Below, one piece after another: positions 8,780 to 21,300 of a DNA stretch of 64,000 bases. The translations under genes and the position numbers were made by a program. Every line of letters starts with the position of its first letter. Positions within the stretch are counted from its first letter, which is position 1. The stretch is from Phaeosaccion multiseriatum (taxonomy: Eukaryota; Ochrophyta, other classes): the NCBI GenBank assembly GCA_965112735.1, contig OZ218958.1, forward strand, positions 3,100,001 through 3,164,000. The letters are read 5' to 3'. The notes under the pieces were generated by a model that saw nothing but the letters and a program-made list of their open reading frames with translations, had not been told where the DNA came from and made no database searches.

Positions 8780-11417
8780 TTACTTGCGCACATTTGTGTC
8801 CGAAAGGCCCATCTCCATGATACAGTCAAGTGTGAGCTGAATCTTTGCGTCCAGAGACATGCTCTCCTCCAATGCGCCACACGCAAGCCTGGGAATGGTG
8901 GGGTAGGGCACCGTACATTGGAGGGAGGGAGGGAGGGAGGGAGGGAGGCAGGGAGGGGGGGGGGAGGGGAGGGAGGGAAGGAGGGAGGGAAGGAGAGAGG
9001 GAAGGAGAGAGGAAGTCGTGGGCATCGTAGTAAGCAGAAGACGAGCAGCAAGGAGACGAAGGTGAGAACCGGGGCCAAAGTGCTCAAAAGCTTAGCGAAC
9101 AGCACCCATGCCCCCCCTTTCACCCACTTTCTCCCTCTATCCGCTCTACTCACTCACACCCTTCCTTCCTCCCTCCCTCCCCCCCTCCCTCCCTCCCTCC
9201 CTCCCTCCCTCCCTCCCTCCCTCCCTCCCTCCCTCCCTCCCTCCCTCCCTCCCTCCCTCCCTCCCTCCCTCCCTCCCTCCCTCCCTCCCTCCCTCCCTCC
9301 CTCCCTCCTTCCTCCCTCCCTCCCTCTCTCCCTCCCTCCCTCTCGCCCTCCCTCCACTCCCAATCACCCACTTACTTGGCGCATGCATGGAGGAACTCTG
9401 CGTACACAAGCTCAGACAGCATGTTCTTGGGGGTGGGGTGCATTTGCGCTCCTTCGAAGGCCTGACCACCCATCGGAGAAGGACGAGGGCCGACAGCCCA
9501 CCAGCGGAGGAGAGAGAGGACAGCCCACCGGGGGAGACCAAGAGGCCAGACACGAGCAGGGGCAGGGTGGGGGGGAAGACAGAGGCAGAGGGGGTATGTC
9601 TGAGTTTAGTACACGGACTGCCTTGATGTGTTCCCCAGCCCACCCCCCAACCAACCCCACCCAATCAATCAGTATGGATGCCCGACATTGGCACACATAT
9701 TGAAATCAAGGAGGCCCTCACACCTTTCTCTCCTCTCCTCTCCTTACATCTTCCTCTCCTCTCTTCTCTTCCCCCCTCCCTTTACACCTCTCTCTCCTCT
9801 CCTCACATCTCTCTCACCTGGTCCGACAGCATCTCGAACTTCTTCCTCCCGCTTGCCGTGGCAGAGAGACTGCCCATCACGCTGCACTCCTGCACATGTC
9901 GAACACATCGATCGCACATGTCGAACACATCGCTTCATACGGTCAGTCGAATAAACAAACAGAAATTGAAACTGAAACGGGACTGAAACTAAAACTGGAA
10001 CTGGACCTGACGGACTGACTGACTGACCTGCATCAGAAGTGTGAAGGGCGACAGCTCAATGGTGGGACCATCTACGGCCGGCCTACCCAGCTTCACCGCC
10101 GACTGCCTCTCTGCCTCCTCTTGCGCGTCGTGTGCCCTCCCACCTCCCCCCCCCCCCTCGTCGTCGTCTTCCTCTTCTTCGTCGTCGTCATCCCCTCCTC
10201 CTCTTCCTCCTCCTCCTCCTCCTCCTCCTCCAGTGTGGTTGCTCGCGCGTCTGTTGCGGTTTTTTCTGGAGCGCGTGAGACTGGAGAAGAGTCCCCCCCC
10301 ACCCGCTCCCGCTTGGCTCAGGTCAATGTCCGCAAACATGAGAAACACTCCATGAAGGAGCGATCGATTCCGCTGTAGTACCTCCCTCATGGCCTTTGTG
10401 TGTTAGTAGTTGGTTTGTTTGTTCCGTTCAAGTTCAGAGCAAAGGGAGGCAGGGGGCGCGGGTGAGCGTCGGGACGGACGAAATGGAGCACTATCGGGGC
10501 TTCCACAGAAACCACCCAAAGCAGTTGCGGGTATTGATGTTTCTGCTGCTATTGTTTGGGTCAAGGGCGTGGCAGCTCGGCAACCTGCCAAACACTCTTC
10601 TGCAAAGACAAACTGCCATGGAGCTTTGACGCAAGCATTGACTGGATACGCACGCACACACAAACCCACACAAACAAACAAACACACATTCTTCCACTCT
10701 CCCTCTCTCTTCCTCTCTCGCTCTCGCTCTCTCTCTCTCCATCTCTACTACCTACAACTATTACGTCCCAAAGCCCAAAGGCCCAAACATGCACGTACCG
10801 GCTCACGAAGCTTCCTCATTACCTCGTCCTCACTCCCCTCCTCATACACCTGCGCCACTTGCTGCAGCACCTGTTGCAGTAAGTCAACCAGTCAGTCATA
10901 AGTCAGTGAGTAAGTCCTAGCGAGGGCTCCGACGGCGGGCACGGCTTGGTGAGCAAGCAGGTAACACAAGGGAACAACCAACCGTTCAAGGAACACTTCT
11001 TGGCTCTCAATCAACGCTTTGCTTTTGCTTGCTTTAGAAGTAAGTTCAAGACGGACGTAACAATCACACGTGGCAAGCAATTCAATTGGACTGGACTTTA
11101 CAGTGACGTGACACGATGTAAGAAGACGTCCTTTCGCTTTTCTGACACCTGTCCACTGAAATCTCACGTAGGGTAGGTGTCAGTCCAGCGAAAGGACGTC
11201 TTCTTACAAGCGTGTCAGTAACGTCGGTCCTCCCCCAACATGGCGCGGAGTACTACACAATTTCGGCTTAAAGCGTATCCAGTTTTCGCCCACGGACAAA
11301 CAATCTCAATACCGCCGTACACCACAACCGAACTCCGTCACAAACACACACACGCACAGAGAGAGAGAGAGAGACACACACGACACACCACACACACTCA
11401 CACACACGCACCCACAT

Positions 11418-11448
<31 letters not shown>

Positions 11449-11654
11449 GACACACACACGCACAGGCACAGACACAGACACACACACACACACAGAGAGA
11501 GAGACACACACACACACACAGAGAGAGAGACACACACACACACGCAGACACACACACACACACAGACACACACACACACACAGACACACACACACACACA
11601 CACACACAGACACACACACACACAGACACACACACACACACACAGACACAGACA

Positions 11655-11686
<32 letters not shown>

Positions 11687-11767
11687 CACACACACACGCA
11701 GACACACACACACACACACACAGACACACACACACACACACACACACAGACACACACACACACACAG

Positions 11768-11798
<31 letters not shown>

Positions 11799-12034
11799 CA
11801 CACACACGCAGACACACACACACACACACACACACTCACACACACACAGACACACACAGACTGACCTCCTCTAGCTCCTTGAGCAAGTCCTTTCCTCTGT
11901 AGTTGCTGATCCGCACCAAGCCGCACAGAAAGTCTGCCCGCGTCACGAGGGGGGGAGGACCTGTGGTGGGGGGGGACGTGTCTTTGCTCCCCGGGGGCGG
12001 CGCTGTGGGGGTCTGACCCTCCGGTAGAAGCTGT

Positions 12035-12066
<32 letters not shown>

Positions 12067-14313
12067 AATGTGTGTGTGCGTGGGTGAGAGTGAGTGAGTG
12101 AGTGGATGTATGTAGAGTTTTTTGGTAGCGGGAAGCGCGCAGAGGGGGAGGGGCTCAGCAACCAACCACTTTCCCAAGGTCGATGAACACCAACTTTCTT
12201 CTCCTCCAACAAAGGGTAACCACTCTTAAAGCACCCCCCACCGCCCCTCCCCAGCCCCTTCCTCCTCCTCCTTGGAGACTTGCCTTATCAAAGATTGAAT
12301 GCAGCACATCCCGATCGTCGTACGCGTGGCTGAGCCCTGCAAGGTGCAACACGTGTACAAAGTCGTTGTACGCCATCCCCGTAGCGCTCAGGCCCATCGG
12401 ACGGATACAAGGAATTGGCTCCCCACTACCCATATGTCAACCCAGGGGAGGAGGGAGGAGGGAGGAAGCAAGGGAAGGGAAGGAAGGCAAGCTCATCAGG
12501 TGTGGTGTGAGGCATGTGCTTCACAACAGCTCTCACGCTTTCTCTACCCTTCTCCCTCTCCCTCTCTCGCCCTCTCTCCCTCCTCCACTCCTCTCTATCT
12601 CTCTATCTATCTGTCTCTCTCTCCCTCCATCTCTCTCTCTGCCCTCCCTTCCTCACCAATACCACTCGTAGACTCTGGACAAGGTAGGGAGGTGTGTCTG
12701 TAGCAGCGCCTTGGCCCCGGCATGCTTGCCCTCCGGCACGACCTCTGCCATACCGCTTACTGCCCAATCGTTCTCCACAGCCGCTCTAAGCACGGCAGAC
12801 AGCAGGGGGGACGGAGGTGAGGTCAGGGGAAGGGAGGTGTCAGGAGGCAGGAATGGTAGTAGCACAACCAAGCAAAGATCAGTACCACGTAGACATGAGA
12901 AGAGGATTGAAACGGCTCAAGTGCCATTCCTTCCTTCCTTCCTTCCTTCCTTCCTTCCTTCCTTCCTTCCTTCCTTCCTTCCTTCCTTCCTTCCTTCCTT
13001 GCTTCCTTCCTTCCTTCCTTCCTCCCTTCCTTCCTTCCTTCCTTCCTTCCTTCCTTCCTTCCTTCCTTCCTTCCTTCCTTCCTTCCTTTCTTCCTTCCTT
13101 CCTTCCTTCCTTCCTCCCTCCCTCCCTCCCTCCCTCCCAGCACCTGATGTCCTCCTTGGTCTCCAGAGGCACCCCCACCACAACGACATTGCCAATGCTG
13201 ACGTCATATCCCCACGTTTGAGACTTCTCCCCCGCCCGTTCCCGCTCCGCCGCCGCCTCTGTGGGGGAGGGGTAAGAAAATGTCGAACGAAACGCGCACA
13301 TTTCATAAGCGGTTGTGGTATGCAGTATGACGGATATGATACGATGCTTGGGGCCTCAGGTGATTCAAAGACTCGGAGACGTTAGGAATCTTCGATGGCA
13401 AAGCCCCGTCCTTGGTTGGACCCCCAGCGACGGCAAGAAGGAAGCATTTAAATGCAGCCCCTCCCTGCCCCTTCCCCCCCGCCCTTGCCTCGTACCTCTC
13501 TCCGCAGCCTCTATGAGCTTCCTCCGCTCGAAGGCGACTCTGTTTCGAGCCGTGGCCTCTCCCGTCCCGAAGGCCGCTGTTTGCCACTCTGTGAAGATCG
13601 GGGCCCCAATGTCGTCGAGGCTCACCTGCAGCAGAGGAGCAGAGGGGCCATTCGTCAGTGACATACGCAGCACAGGAACGGGGACAGTCCGTGAGATCTC
13701 GCACATGGAGATGGAGGGATGACGCATGGGACAGGAGTGTGTGTGCGTGTGCGTGTGCTCTCCCCGTTTGGGTCAGCGACGTCGTCTTCGCCATGCTCCA
13801 CGAGTCTTGACTGACTCGACTCTCCTCCCACACTCATCACCCCTCTTTCCCGACCACCCCCTCCATACCCTTCCATTGGTGTACTTTCTGCACTTCCTTC
13901 GACTTCTCCGCCTTCCCCGCCATCGCTTTATTCTTGCCGTCTACCCCTCGCCCCCTTCCAATCCCGTCTCCCAGCCAGCTCCTCTCCCTTCGCCTCCACA
14001 AAAGGACCCGTACCTTCTCTTGGATCCCAACCGTGATGCTAGCTCCATCCTTCAGGACGTGTTTGATCTTGGCCTTGGGGTTCCCCAGCAAGCCGGCGTC
14101 CTCTGCCTTACCCTCACCCCCAGCTGCCGCCATCCCCAAGGGAAGCATCGCCCCTCTCAGAGCATGGGGGTCCTCTCGTAACCGGGCCCTGCCGTAGGGC
14201 TTGAAGAGCTGAAGCCGCTGGCACACCACCAGGCTTAGCCATTGCAGGCTCTGCTCGCCCTTGCCGCAGGGGATGACAAACGTGGTCCCTCGCACCTCGA
14301 CCTTCACTTTCAT
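8780..14313 (-). CDS. Unknown multi-exon protein (about 562 residues, 12 exons)
   Basis: Built from splice signals and phase; proposed exons on the minus strand: 14313-14014, 13625-13496, 13258-13144, 12785-12657, 12425-12284, about 12198-12175 (a 24-nt microexon, least certain), 12030-11866, 10870-10799, 10372-10028, 9889-9818, 9461-9376, 8888-8780. Exon phases fit throughout and the sum is a multiple of three. The start is the ATG at 14313 ([21 protein letters not shown]). Helical modules such as [26 protein letters not shown] and [11 protein letters not shown] recall the spaced L..F..L modules of large algal or flagellar proteins with EF-hand-like segments, but no Ca-binding loop is complete. 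A Gly/Asp/Glu-rich low-complexity insert lies in exon 9. Exon 5 ends in AAG|GCAAGT, a candidate GC donor. Function is not known. It is head to head with the KNTC1 gene. Confidence 0.65.
8922..9352. repeat. (GGGA)n and (CCCT)n tracts in the last intron
   Basis: A GGGA-rich tract at about 8922-9015 is followed, 150 bp later, by a long CCCT tract at about 9165-9352. Both lie in the last intron of the - strand unknown gene. The two arms are complementary in type (polypurine then polypyrimidine) and could pair as a long hairpin or form triplex DNA. Confidence 0.85.
11109..11217. repeat. Large inverted repeat (hairpin) in an intron
   Basis: Arm 11118-11150 (gtaagaagacgtcctttcgc... to ...tgacacct) is the reverse complement of 11175-11207 apart from a few central mismatches. 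An outer segment (tgacacg at 11109-11115, cgtgtca at 11211-11217) extends the pairing. The arms total about 40 bp with a 24-base loop. It lies in the intron between exons 7 and 8 of the unknown gene and does not resemble a simple repeat. Confidence 0.8.
11340..11860. repeat. Interrupted (CA)n/(GA)n microsatellite array
   Basis: About 500 bp of CA dinucleotides interrupted at fairly regular spacing by cagaca, cacgcaga and gagagaga blocks. It occupies most of the 3' half of an intron of the unknown gene. His-Thr and Cys-Val reading frames across it are artefacts of the repeat. Confidence 0.9.
12926..13136. repeat. (CTTC)n tract with CTCC tail
   Basis: A tetranucleotide array of about 210 bp with a few interruptions, ending in (CTCC)n directly before the exon 3 donor of the unknown - strand gene. 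On the coding strand the intron is (GAAG)n. Confidence 0.9.
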
Positions 14314-14676
14314 CGGTCCGTAGTGATGCCCAAAGCGCTACTGATGCCCTCCTCCAACCCCCCCCCCCGGGTGCGCTCTTCCTGTCTCTCTTTCCCACGT
14401 GGCTGCTCCTGCGATTGCTCCCCCCCTCCTCACTCCGCCCTCTCTCCTCGGGTGTGCAAATCTCGATCATCGTAACGGGTTTGCTGGAATCTGAAACTGA
14501 AACTGGAATTTTAGGATTTTGCGATATCATTTTGCCGTTTGGTGGGAACACGCTTTAAAAGAGGTGGGAGAGGAGAGACGAGGCAGAGAGAATGGCCCCT
14601 CGTATCGGCTTATAACCTAGCTTCTGTTCATGAGGGTATTCTCGCCTTGAGAGAAATCGAGAGAGAGAGAAAGAAG
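14314..14676. promoter_or_regulatory. Divergent promoter region between the unknown gene and KNTC1
   Basis: 363 bp between the ATG of the - strand gene (14313) and the first clear ATG of the KNTC1-like gene (14677). The KNTC1 frame is open further upstream to about 14542 but without an ATG. There is an AT-richer patch around 14480-14535; no clear core promoter motif is seen. Confidence 0.4.
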
Positions 14677-17600
14677 ATGCTACCTTCGAACGAGGAAGAT
14701 GGGGGCAGCTATCAATTGGACGTGCTGATCGAGTCCAATATCAGCAGGCGAAGTAGCAGCAGCGGTGGAAATGCAGGAAGCTACGGAGATGATGATGAGG
14801 GTGGCTTCGGGCAGCAGCATCAACAGGAAGAGGAGCAGGAGGAGGATAAAAGAACAGGAGGACAGAAGCAGGACTTCTCTTGTGTGTGTAGCAGGGCAGC
14901 AGAGGACGGCACTTTCGAGCGTGTGGCGGCATTACGAGGCTCCGCAGTACACATTACGACCCTCCCCTGTTCTGCCCCAAGCAACAGCAGCAACAGCAGT
15001 AGTAGCAGCAACGTGAGCAGACAACTGATCCAGCCGAGCACCTGTGTGCTGGAGCTGCAGGCAGAGGCCGAATGCGCCGCGTGGAACTCGTCTGCGTCTT
15101 GCCTGGTGGTGGGGGACTCCTCCGGCAAACTCCATTTTGTACTCGCGGACGGAACCCTCATGTTCTCGCAGCAGCTGGTCAAGCCACGCAGCCGACGACG
15201 GCAGCGGGAACAGGAGGACGATGTTGATGATGATGAGGAGGAGGAGGGAGAGAAGGGTCCGAAGGACGCCGGTGACCGCGAGGAGCAGAGTCTGGCCTTT
15301 CACTCCGTGGTGTTTGCTGTACCTCCATCTTCGGCCTCAGTCTCGTCGAGCACCGAGGGAGAGGAGATGGTTGTGGTGAGCACCTCACTGCAAATGTTCC
15401 ACTTCGCTCAGGTACGTAAGAAGCGCCACATCACTTATGGAGGAGGAGCGATCCTAACGTACATGTTGGAGGCAAGCAGGCTCGCTCCTCCAAAGCGGGA
15501 CCGGTACCCACCTTGTATCTGTTTAAACATCGTTTAGGTCCCTTCATCGGCATACTTCCCCCCCCCCCCCCCTCCCCTCACATAGATGGCACTTCAGGGT
15601 GTAATATGTCACTCAGTCACCTCCCGCTCTGTTCCACTCCACCTCCCGCCGTAGGTTTCCCTTGTGGGGCTGGAGGAAGCGGCTCTCGCCGGAGACACGT
15701 CGGCGCTAAAACGGCTCCGGGCAGCAATCTCCGTCACAACTGCCGGCATTGAGGCCCATCTCCCGCCATTACCCGACGCCGTATCACCAACTGCTGGTGC
15801 TGTTGCTCATTCGAGAAGAGTACAGGTGGTGCTTCGTTGGGAGCCCCTTGAGACCCTCATCTACGTTGCCACAGGCACTTCGCTGGGCATCTGGCGCAAG
15901 GAGAGAGCACCGGCGACGGGAGAAGGAGCAGCAGCAGCAGCAGCAGTAGGAGGGGGAGGGAGGCAACAGCACCCCCTAGAGGCCGTAGAGGCTCTACCCA
16001 TCTTCGCAGCATCCCCACAGAGGCAGAGGGTAGACAGCGACAACCCGGAGCCCGCCTCCGTCCCTAACGAGGCCGAGCCGGGGCTGGATCAAGGGCTGCT
16101 GGCAGGGGCCTACCCCACGGCTCTGGCTCTCTCTGAGGATGGTCTGGCGCTGGTGGTGGCGGACAGCAAGGGAGGTATCAGTTGGTGGGACAGCGAAGCG
16201 CTGTTGCTGCTGGGAAGGTGGAGTCTCCTGGAGGCTCCTGCCAAGGAGGGGGAAGCGGCAGATGAAGGAGGTGGAGATTGCTCTCGGCCCATTACCATCA
16301 CCAGTCTGGTTCTTCTCGGCGCCGGGCAGGAGGAGGGCAGGGAAGACACCACTCCTACAGGGAACTTCAGAGCCATGACGGCCGTTACGCCTTGCGTGGC
16401 ATGTACAACATCCGACGGGCAGGTACGTCCCTCACGGGCTTCCCCTCGCGCTCTGTCTGTCTGTCTGTCTCTCTCCGTCTCTCTCCCTCTCTTTGTCTTG
16501 TGCACCACTCCCGACGCTGGGGTGGAGTCTGTTCGGATTTTGAAATTGACGCACTCTCCTCTCCTCCTCCTCCTCCTCCTCCTCCTCCCCCTTCCCCTCC
16601 TCCTCAGGTGCGAGTCATCCAGCTAGGGATGAGCGGCGCAGAGTTGCTCCACAGCTCCACTTCCCCGCCCGGATCGGTCGTGGCGTGCCCCAACCCTCGC
16701 GACCACAGGTTTCTGCTTCTGCATGGCCACTCACAAGGGCAAGCAGGAGGACGAAGCGTGCTGCGGCTGCTGGCCGGCAGAGAGGCGGTGCCTGTGGCGC
16801 GGTTGAAGGTGCTGTTGCTGAGAGGTCTATTCGAGCAGGGCCTCAGACTGGCGAGGGAGCATGGCATGGATGAGACGGATATTCACGCCGCCAGGCTCAT
16901 CCACCTCATGGAGCAGCAGGAGCAGTTGGTGATACACCAGGAGCAGCAGTCGGAGGAGAAGGGGGGGGATGGCGTGGAGGGGAGGGAGGAAGACGCAGAT
17001 GACGAGGAGGAGGAGGACGATGACGACGAGGATGAGGGCGACGAGGCACCTTCCTCTCTGAAGAAGGGTGGAGGAGGTACGATGATGGTGCCTCCCCACG
17101 TGTGGAAGACGATGGACGCTCTCCTCGGCAGACTCCGGAGCGCCGATGCCCTCAAAAGGGTCGCTCTGAGAGCAGTGGAGGCGCGCTTCCCCTCCATGGC
17201 CGACACGCGAAGGGCGCTGCTTACCGTCCAAAGCTGCCTCATGCGCTGTTCAGGGGCCCTGAGGGCGGCACGAAGGGTTGCCCTGCCTGTTGTTGGAGAT
17301 GCCCTCGCCAGACTCACCACCTTCGAGCTGCTGTCCGGCAGCGGCGGAGGGGAAGGGGGAGGCGTCGCTGGTGCTGGTGCTGCCCTCTTCGGCGATACTG
17401 CTGCTGGTGGGGCTTTCGGGGAGGACCAAGACGCCGGGGGGGTATCGGTGGTGGGAGGAGGTGGTTTCGGGGAGCGGTGGCAGTGGTTTCGAACGGCCGA
17501 TTTGCCCGACTTTCTCGGGGAGTGCGTCGCCGGAGGGGCCCTGCACGCGGCGGCCACGCTCTGGCGCAGACACGCTGTGCTTGAGGAACCGCTCGAAGAT

Positions 17601-17957
17601 GACGACGAGTACGATCTGCTGGACCTGCAGAGGGTGGGGGGAGGTGGGGATGGCAGCAGATGGGGAGGGGGAGAAGGAGGAGGGGGAGGAGTGGGGAGTG
17701 GGAGCACTACGGAAGGTCGGCGCCTCGCACACGCTGTGGTGGAGGTGCTCCCCATGCTGCCCATCGGAGTGGCAGCGCTCCCGCTGGTGAGTGAGTGAGT
17801 TAGTGAGTGAGGGGGTCGAAGTCAGTTGTCATGGTGTGCGGGCGGCGGGCGGACGTGAGTGGGGGATTGATACACAACCTCCCTCTTCCCCGCGGCTTCC
17901 TTCCCCCCGCGGCCTCCACGACCACTTCTCTCTGTCGCACATAAAACGCAAACACAC

Positions 17958-17993
<36 letters not shown>

Positions 17994-18306
17994 CACAGGC
18001 AACGTGGCTGCGGGACGAGGTTCTTCCCTCACTGCCCCTCGCGGACGTGACCGCAGTCCGTCTGTGGGCAGATGTGTACGTGAGAGACCTCGAGACCGCC
18101 CAGAGGAAGCCGCATGACGCGTTGCTGGTGGCGGAGGCTGTGGTGAGGGGGTCGCGGAGGGTTTCCGGGGCGGGACAGGTGGCCATGGCACCTCATCTCG
18201 CTTGGAGACACGTGGCAACAGGAGGGCAGGGGCGGAGGGGCTCGGGGGACTTCTCCAGAGAGGTTACCGCGATGGAGTTGTTGGCCGCCACGAGCGGCTT
18301 GGGTAA

Positions 18307-18338
<32 letters not shown>

Positions 18339-21300
18339 ACAGCAGTCACAGCAGCGTCCGTAGTGATGACTCTGTCGCCAGCGTGGGCAGTGGCGGTACA
18401 ATGGCGACCACCGCCACCACCACCACCACCTCGTCATCGGGTAGAAGCAGCAACAGCAGCAACACGAGCCGCGGCTACGAGGACGGGAACCGCATGGCCA
18501 GCATCAGCGGGAGCACAGACGCCGCCCTAGAGTGTCTCACACGCCAGCTCAGAACCCTCGTGTATCTGTGGGACGCGCATCGGCTGCAGCTGTCCTTGCA
18601 GGAGTTCGAGTCCCTGCCGGTTTCCGCACTGGCGTTCCGGGTCATGGATCGCGTGCAGTCCCCGGAGCTGTTGCCGAGGGAGATCGAGCACCACCTTGTG
18701 CCCATGGCGAGGCGTCTCGGCCTGGCCTCTGCGGATGGCCTTCTGCTGACGTATGTGCGTGCGTGCGCGGACGCTATCATGAAGAAGCGCCGAGGCGTGA
18801 ACACCGTGGGCGGCCGCGGCATGGGCATGGGCGGCGGAGGTGGGGGTGGTGGAGGAGGAGGAGGTGGTGGAATGGCAACGAATGGTAGTGGGGCGGGTGG
18901 AGGCGGTGGCGGAGGGGGAGGAAGTAGTGGTGACTTTACTGTGGAACGTCGCGCCGTGCAAGCGGTTCGGTGCATGTCGTCGGGTGTAGTGGCGTCGATG
19001 GCAGTGGATGGGGGAGGAGGAGCAGGGAGAGGAGCAGCAGCGGGGGGTGGAGAGGACGCGCTGAGGGGCGAGAGTGAGGACGACGAAGGAGGACGAGGAC
19101 GAGGAGGAGGAGGGACAGAGGACTACCGTCAGCAGGCGGTGCTGAAGCTGGTGCGGGCGGTGTCCTTCCCCTTCTCGGAGGAGCTGTGGCACCTCGTACA
19201 GGAGTCTCTCACATGGGCAGGTGCGTGCGTGTGTGCGTGCGTTCGTGTCTGTCTCTGTGTCTGCGTATTTGATTGCTTTGGTCCATTGGCTCATGGACGG
19301 TTCATTCACGCATTCATTCTCGCCCGACAATGTCCCCCCTCCTTCATTTTGCTGCCACAAGTAACGCATACTGACATGGACTTACCTGTACGTCCCTACG
19401 CATGTGTGTGTTTGTGTGTGTGTGCGTGCGTGCGTGGCCGCAGGTGCACTGCAAGAGGAGCTGGCGGAGGGAGCCCGGATCCTTCGCTTGGCCCAGATCC
19501 TGCAGAGACACCATGTCAGCGGCTTCAGCCTCGTGGACCCTGCACACGCCACTCGACTCGTCAACCACGTCACTGCGCAGGTCGGGGAGGAGGGAGGGAA
19601 GGGAAGAGGAAGGGAGGGAGGAAGGAGAGGGGAAGGGGGGGAGCGAAGGAGTATCCTCTTGCACTCACGCCCTTCCTCCCCCCCTCTCCCTGTCGATGTG
19701 TGTTCTTTCCATCTCGTCCTTGTGCCGTACCGTACCGTGCCACCAACTCATGCAGGTCTATTGCCCCGGGGCGCTTGACGATGCCCTGCAGGTGGCGTCT
19801 GCCTACAGCCACTTGAGTCCGCGTAGAGTCTACGTAGACTTTCTCGAGAACCTTGCCGTGCTGAGCCCACCCCCTCCAACGCCGCTGTCGTCGTCCGCCA
19901 CAACCCCCTCGGGTCTACCCCCCTCGGATCTGGACAGCTCTCGAGGCGAAGAGGAGGACGGATCTGAGGCAGAGGCAGGTACCGTGCGTCGCGACCTCGC
20001 TTCTAGTAGCGCTGACGTTGATGGGGAGCGCAACGATGCAGGGGAGGCCTACCCCGAGAAGCAGAGGGACGGCGGCCTGTTGCGGCAGAGAGGCAGCAGC
20101 GTGTCGACTGCCATCTCTGTGGCGGAGGCGAGAAGGGTGTGGCTGGAAGCTCACAGTAGACGGGTCAGCGCGGTGCTCGCACGGCTGCCTCAGGCCGAGG
20201 CGTGGGTCATCGCGCAAGAGGCGTTGCTCTTCTGCCTACGCACGTTGGAGGATTTGGAACTCGATGCGCGCGACATGGGCCTGCCGTTGGGGCAGCTGAG
20301 CAAGAGGGAAGGGGAAGGGGGAGCGTTGGCTGCCTTATCCCCAGAGGAGGCTGGAGGTGGTGGAGGAGGTGCTGCCTACGGGAGGGGGGAAGGCTTGGGT
20401 GTGCGTGAGGGAGAGCATCAGCAGCAGCAGCAGCAGCTTCTCCTGGAGAAGGAGGAGGAAGAGGCCATGCTGGTCACAGCCGCTGCCAGCGCTATTGCTT
20501 CCTTCCTTCTGGAGGAGCAGCAGCGCCCTGGAGGCTTGACGGGTGGCAGCCCGAGCGCCGGCACCTCCAAGGGAAGACCCCTTCACTTGGACGTGGACAA
20601 GCTTTTGCAAGACCTCCGTCGCTTGCAGTGCCTGCAGTGTGAGTTCACGCTGTCGCCAGCGGTGACGACTCTGCGTGAGAGTGTCGAGTCTTGCTGGGCG
20701 GTGCTGAAGCGGCAGCTTGCTGCCATTGATCGGGTGTGGGATCTCGCACAGCAGCAGCAGGAGCAGTTGGTGATACAGCAGACGACGACGAAAGGGATCA
20801 CAGGGCTGTACGGAGAGACCGAAAGGAGGGTAGGAGGCAGCAGCAAGAGGAGGAAGAAGGGCGAAGGGCGAGGACCACACTCATCCCATTCTTCCTCCTC
20901 TTTTATTGACCGCAGAGGCAGAGTCGGAGGAGTTGGGGGGGGGGGATTGGAATTGGAATTGGACGACGCTGTGGTACGAGCAGTGCAGCAGCTCCCGGTG
21001 CTGCTCCGGCGTGCACGTCGACTCGCAGAGCTGCTGCGCATCCCCTGGCCCAGTGTCATTGGCAAAGTGGCCCTGGCTGCAGCCCAACGGGGTCGAGTGT
21101 CGGATGCCCTCTCTCTGTGCCACGGTCTCTTTCGAGACAAGGCCGCTATGGACGAGCACGAGGCGGCGATTGCGCTGCGGGACACCGCCGTGGCGTTGTC
21201 TACGTACGTTGCTCAGCAGGCCAGGCAGGGGAGGCTGGAGGGCGACGGAGGGGCAGGAGGGGACATGATGATGTATCATGGGAGTGGGGGAGACGGAGGC

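Noticed and set aside
11240-11926. His-Thr and Cys-Val rich frames of 145-220 codons
   Set aside because: Produced by the CA/GA microsatellite; the real exons of the minus-strand gene lie on either side.
8922-13140. CRISPR-like or centromeric satellite arrays
   Set aside because: The repeats are simple di- to tetranucleotides without spacers or a higher-order unit.
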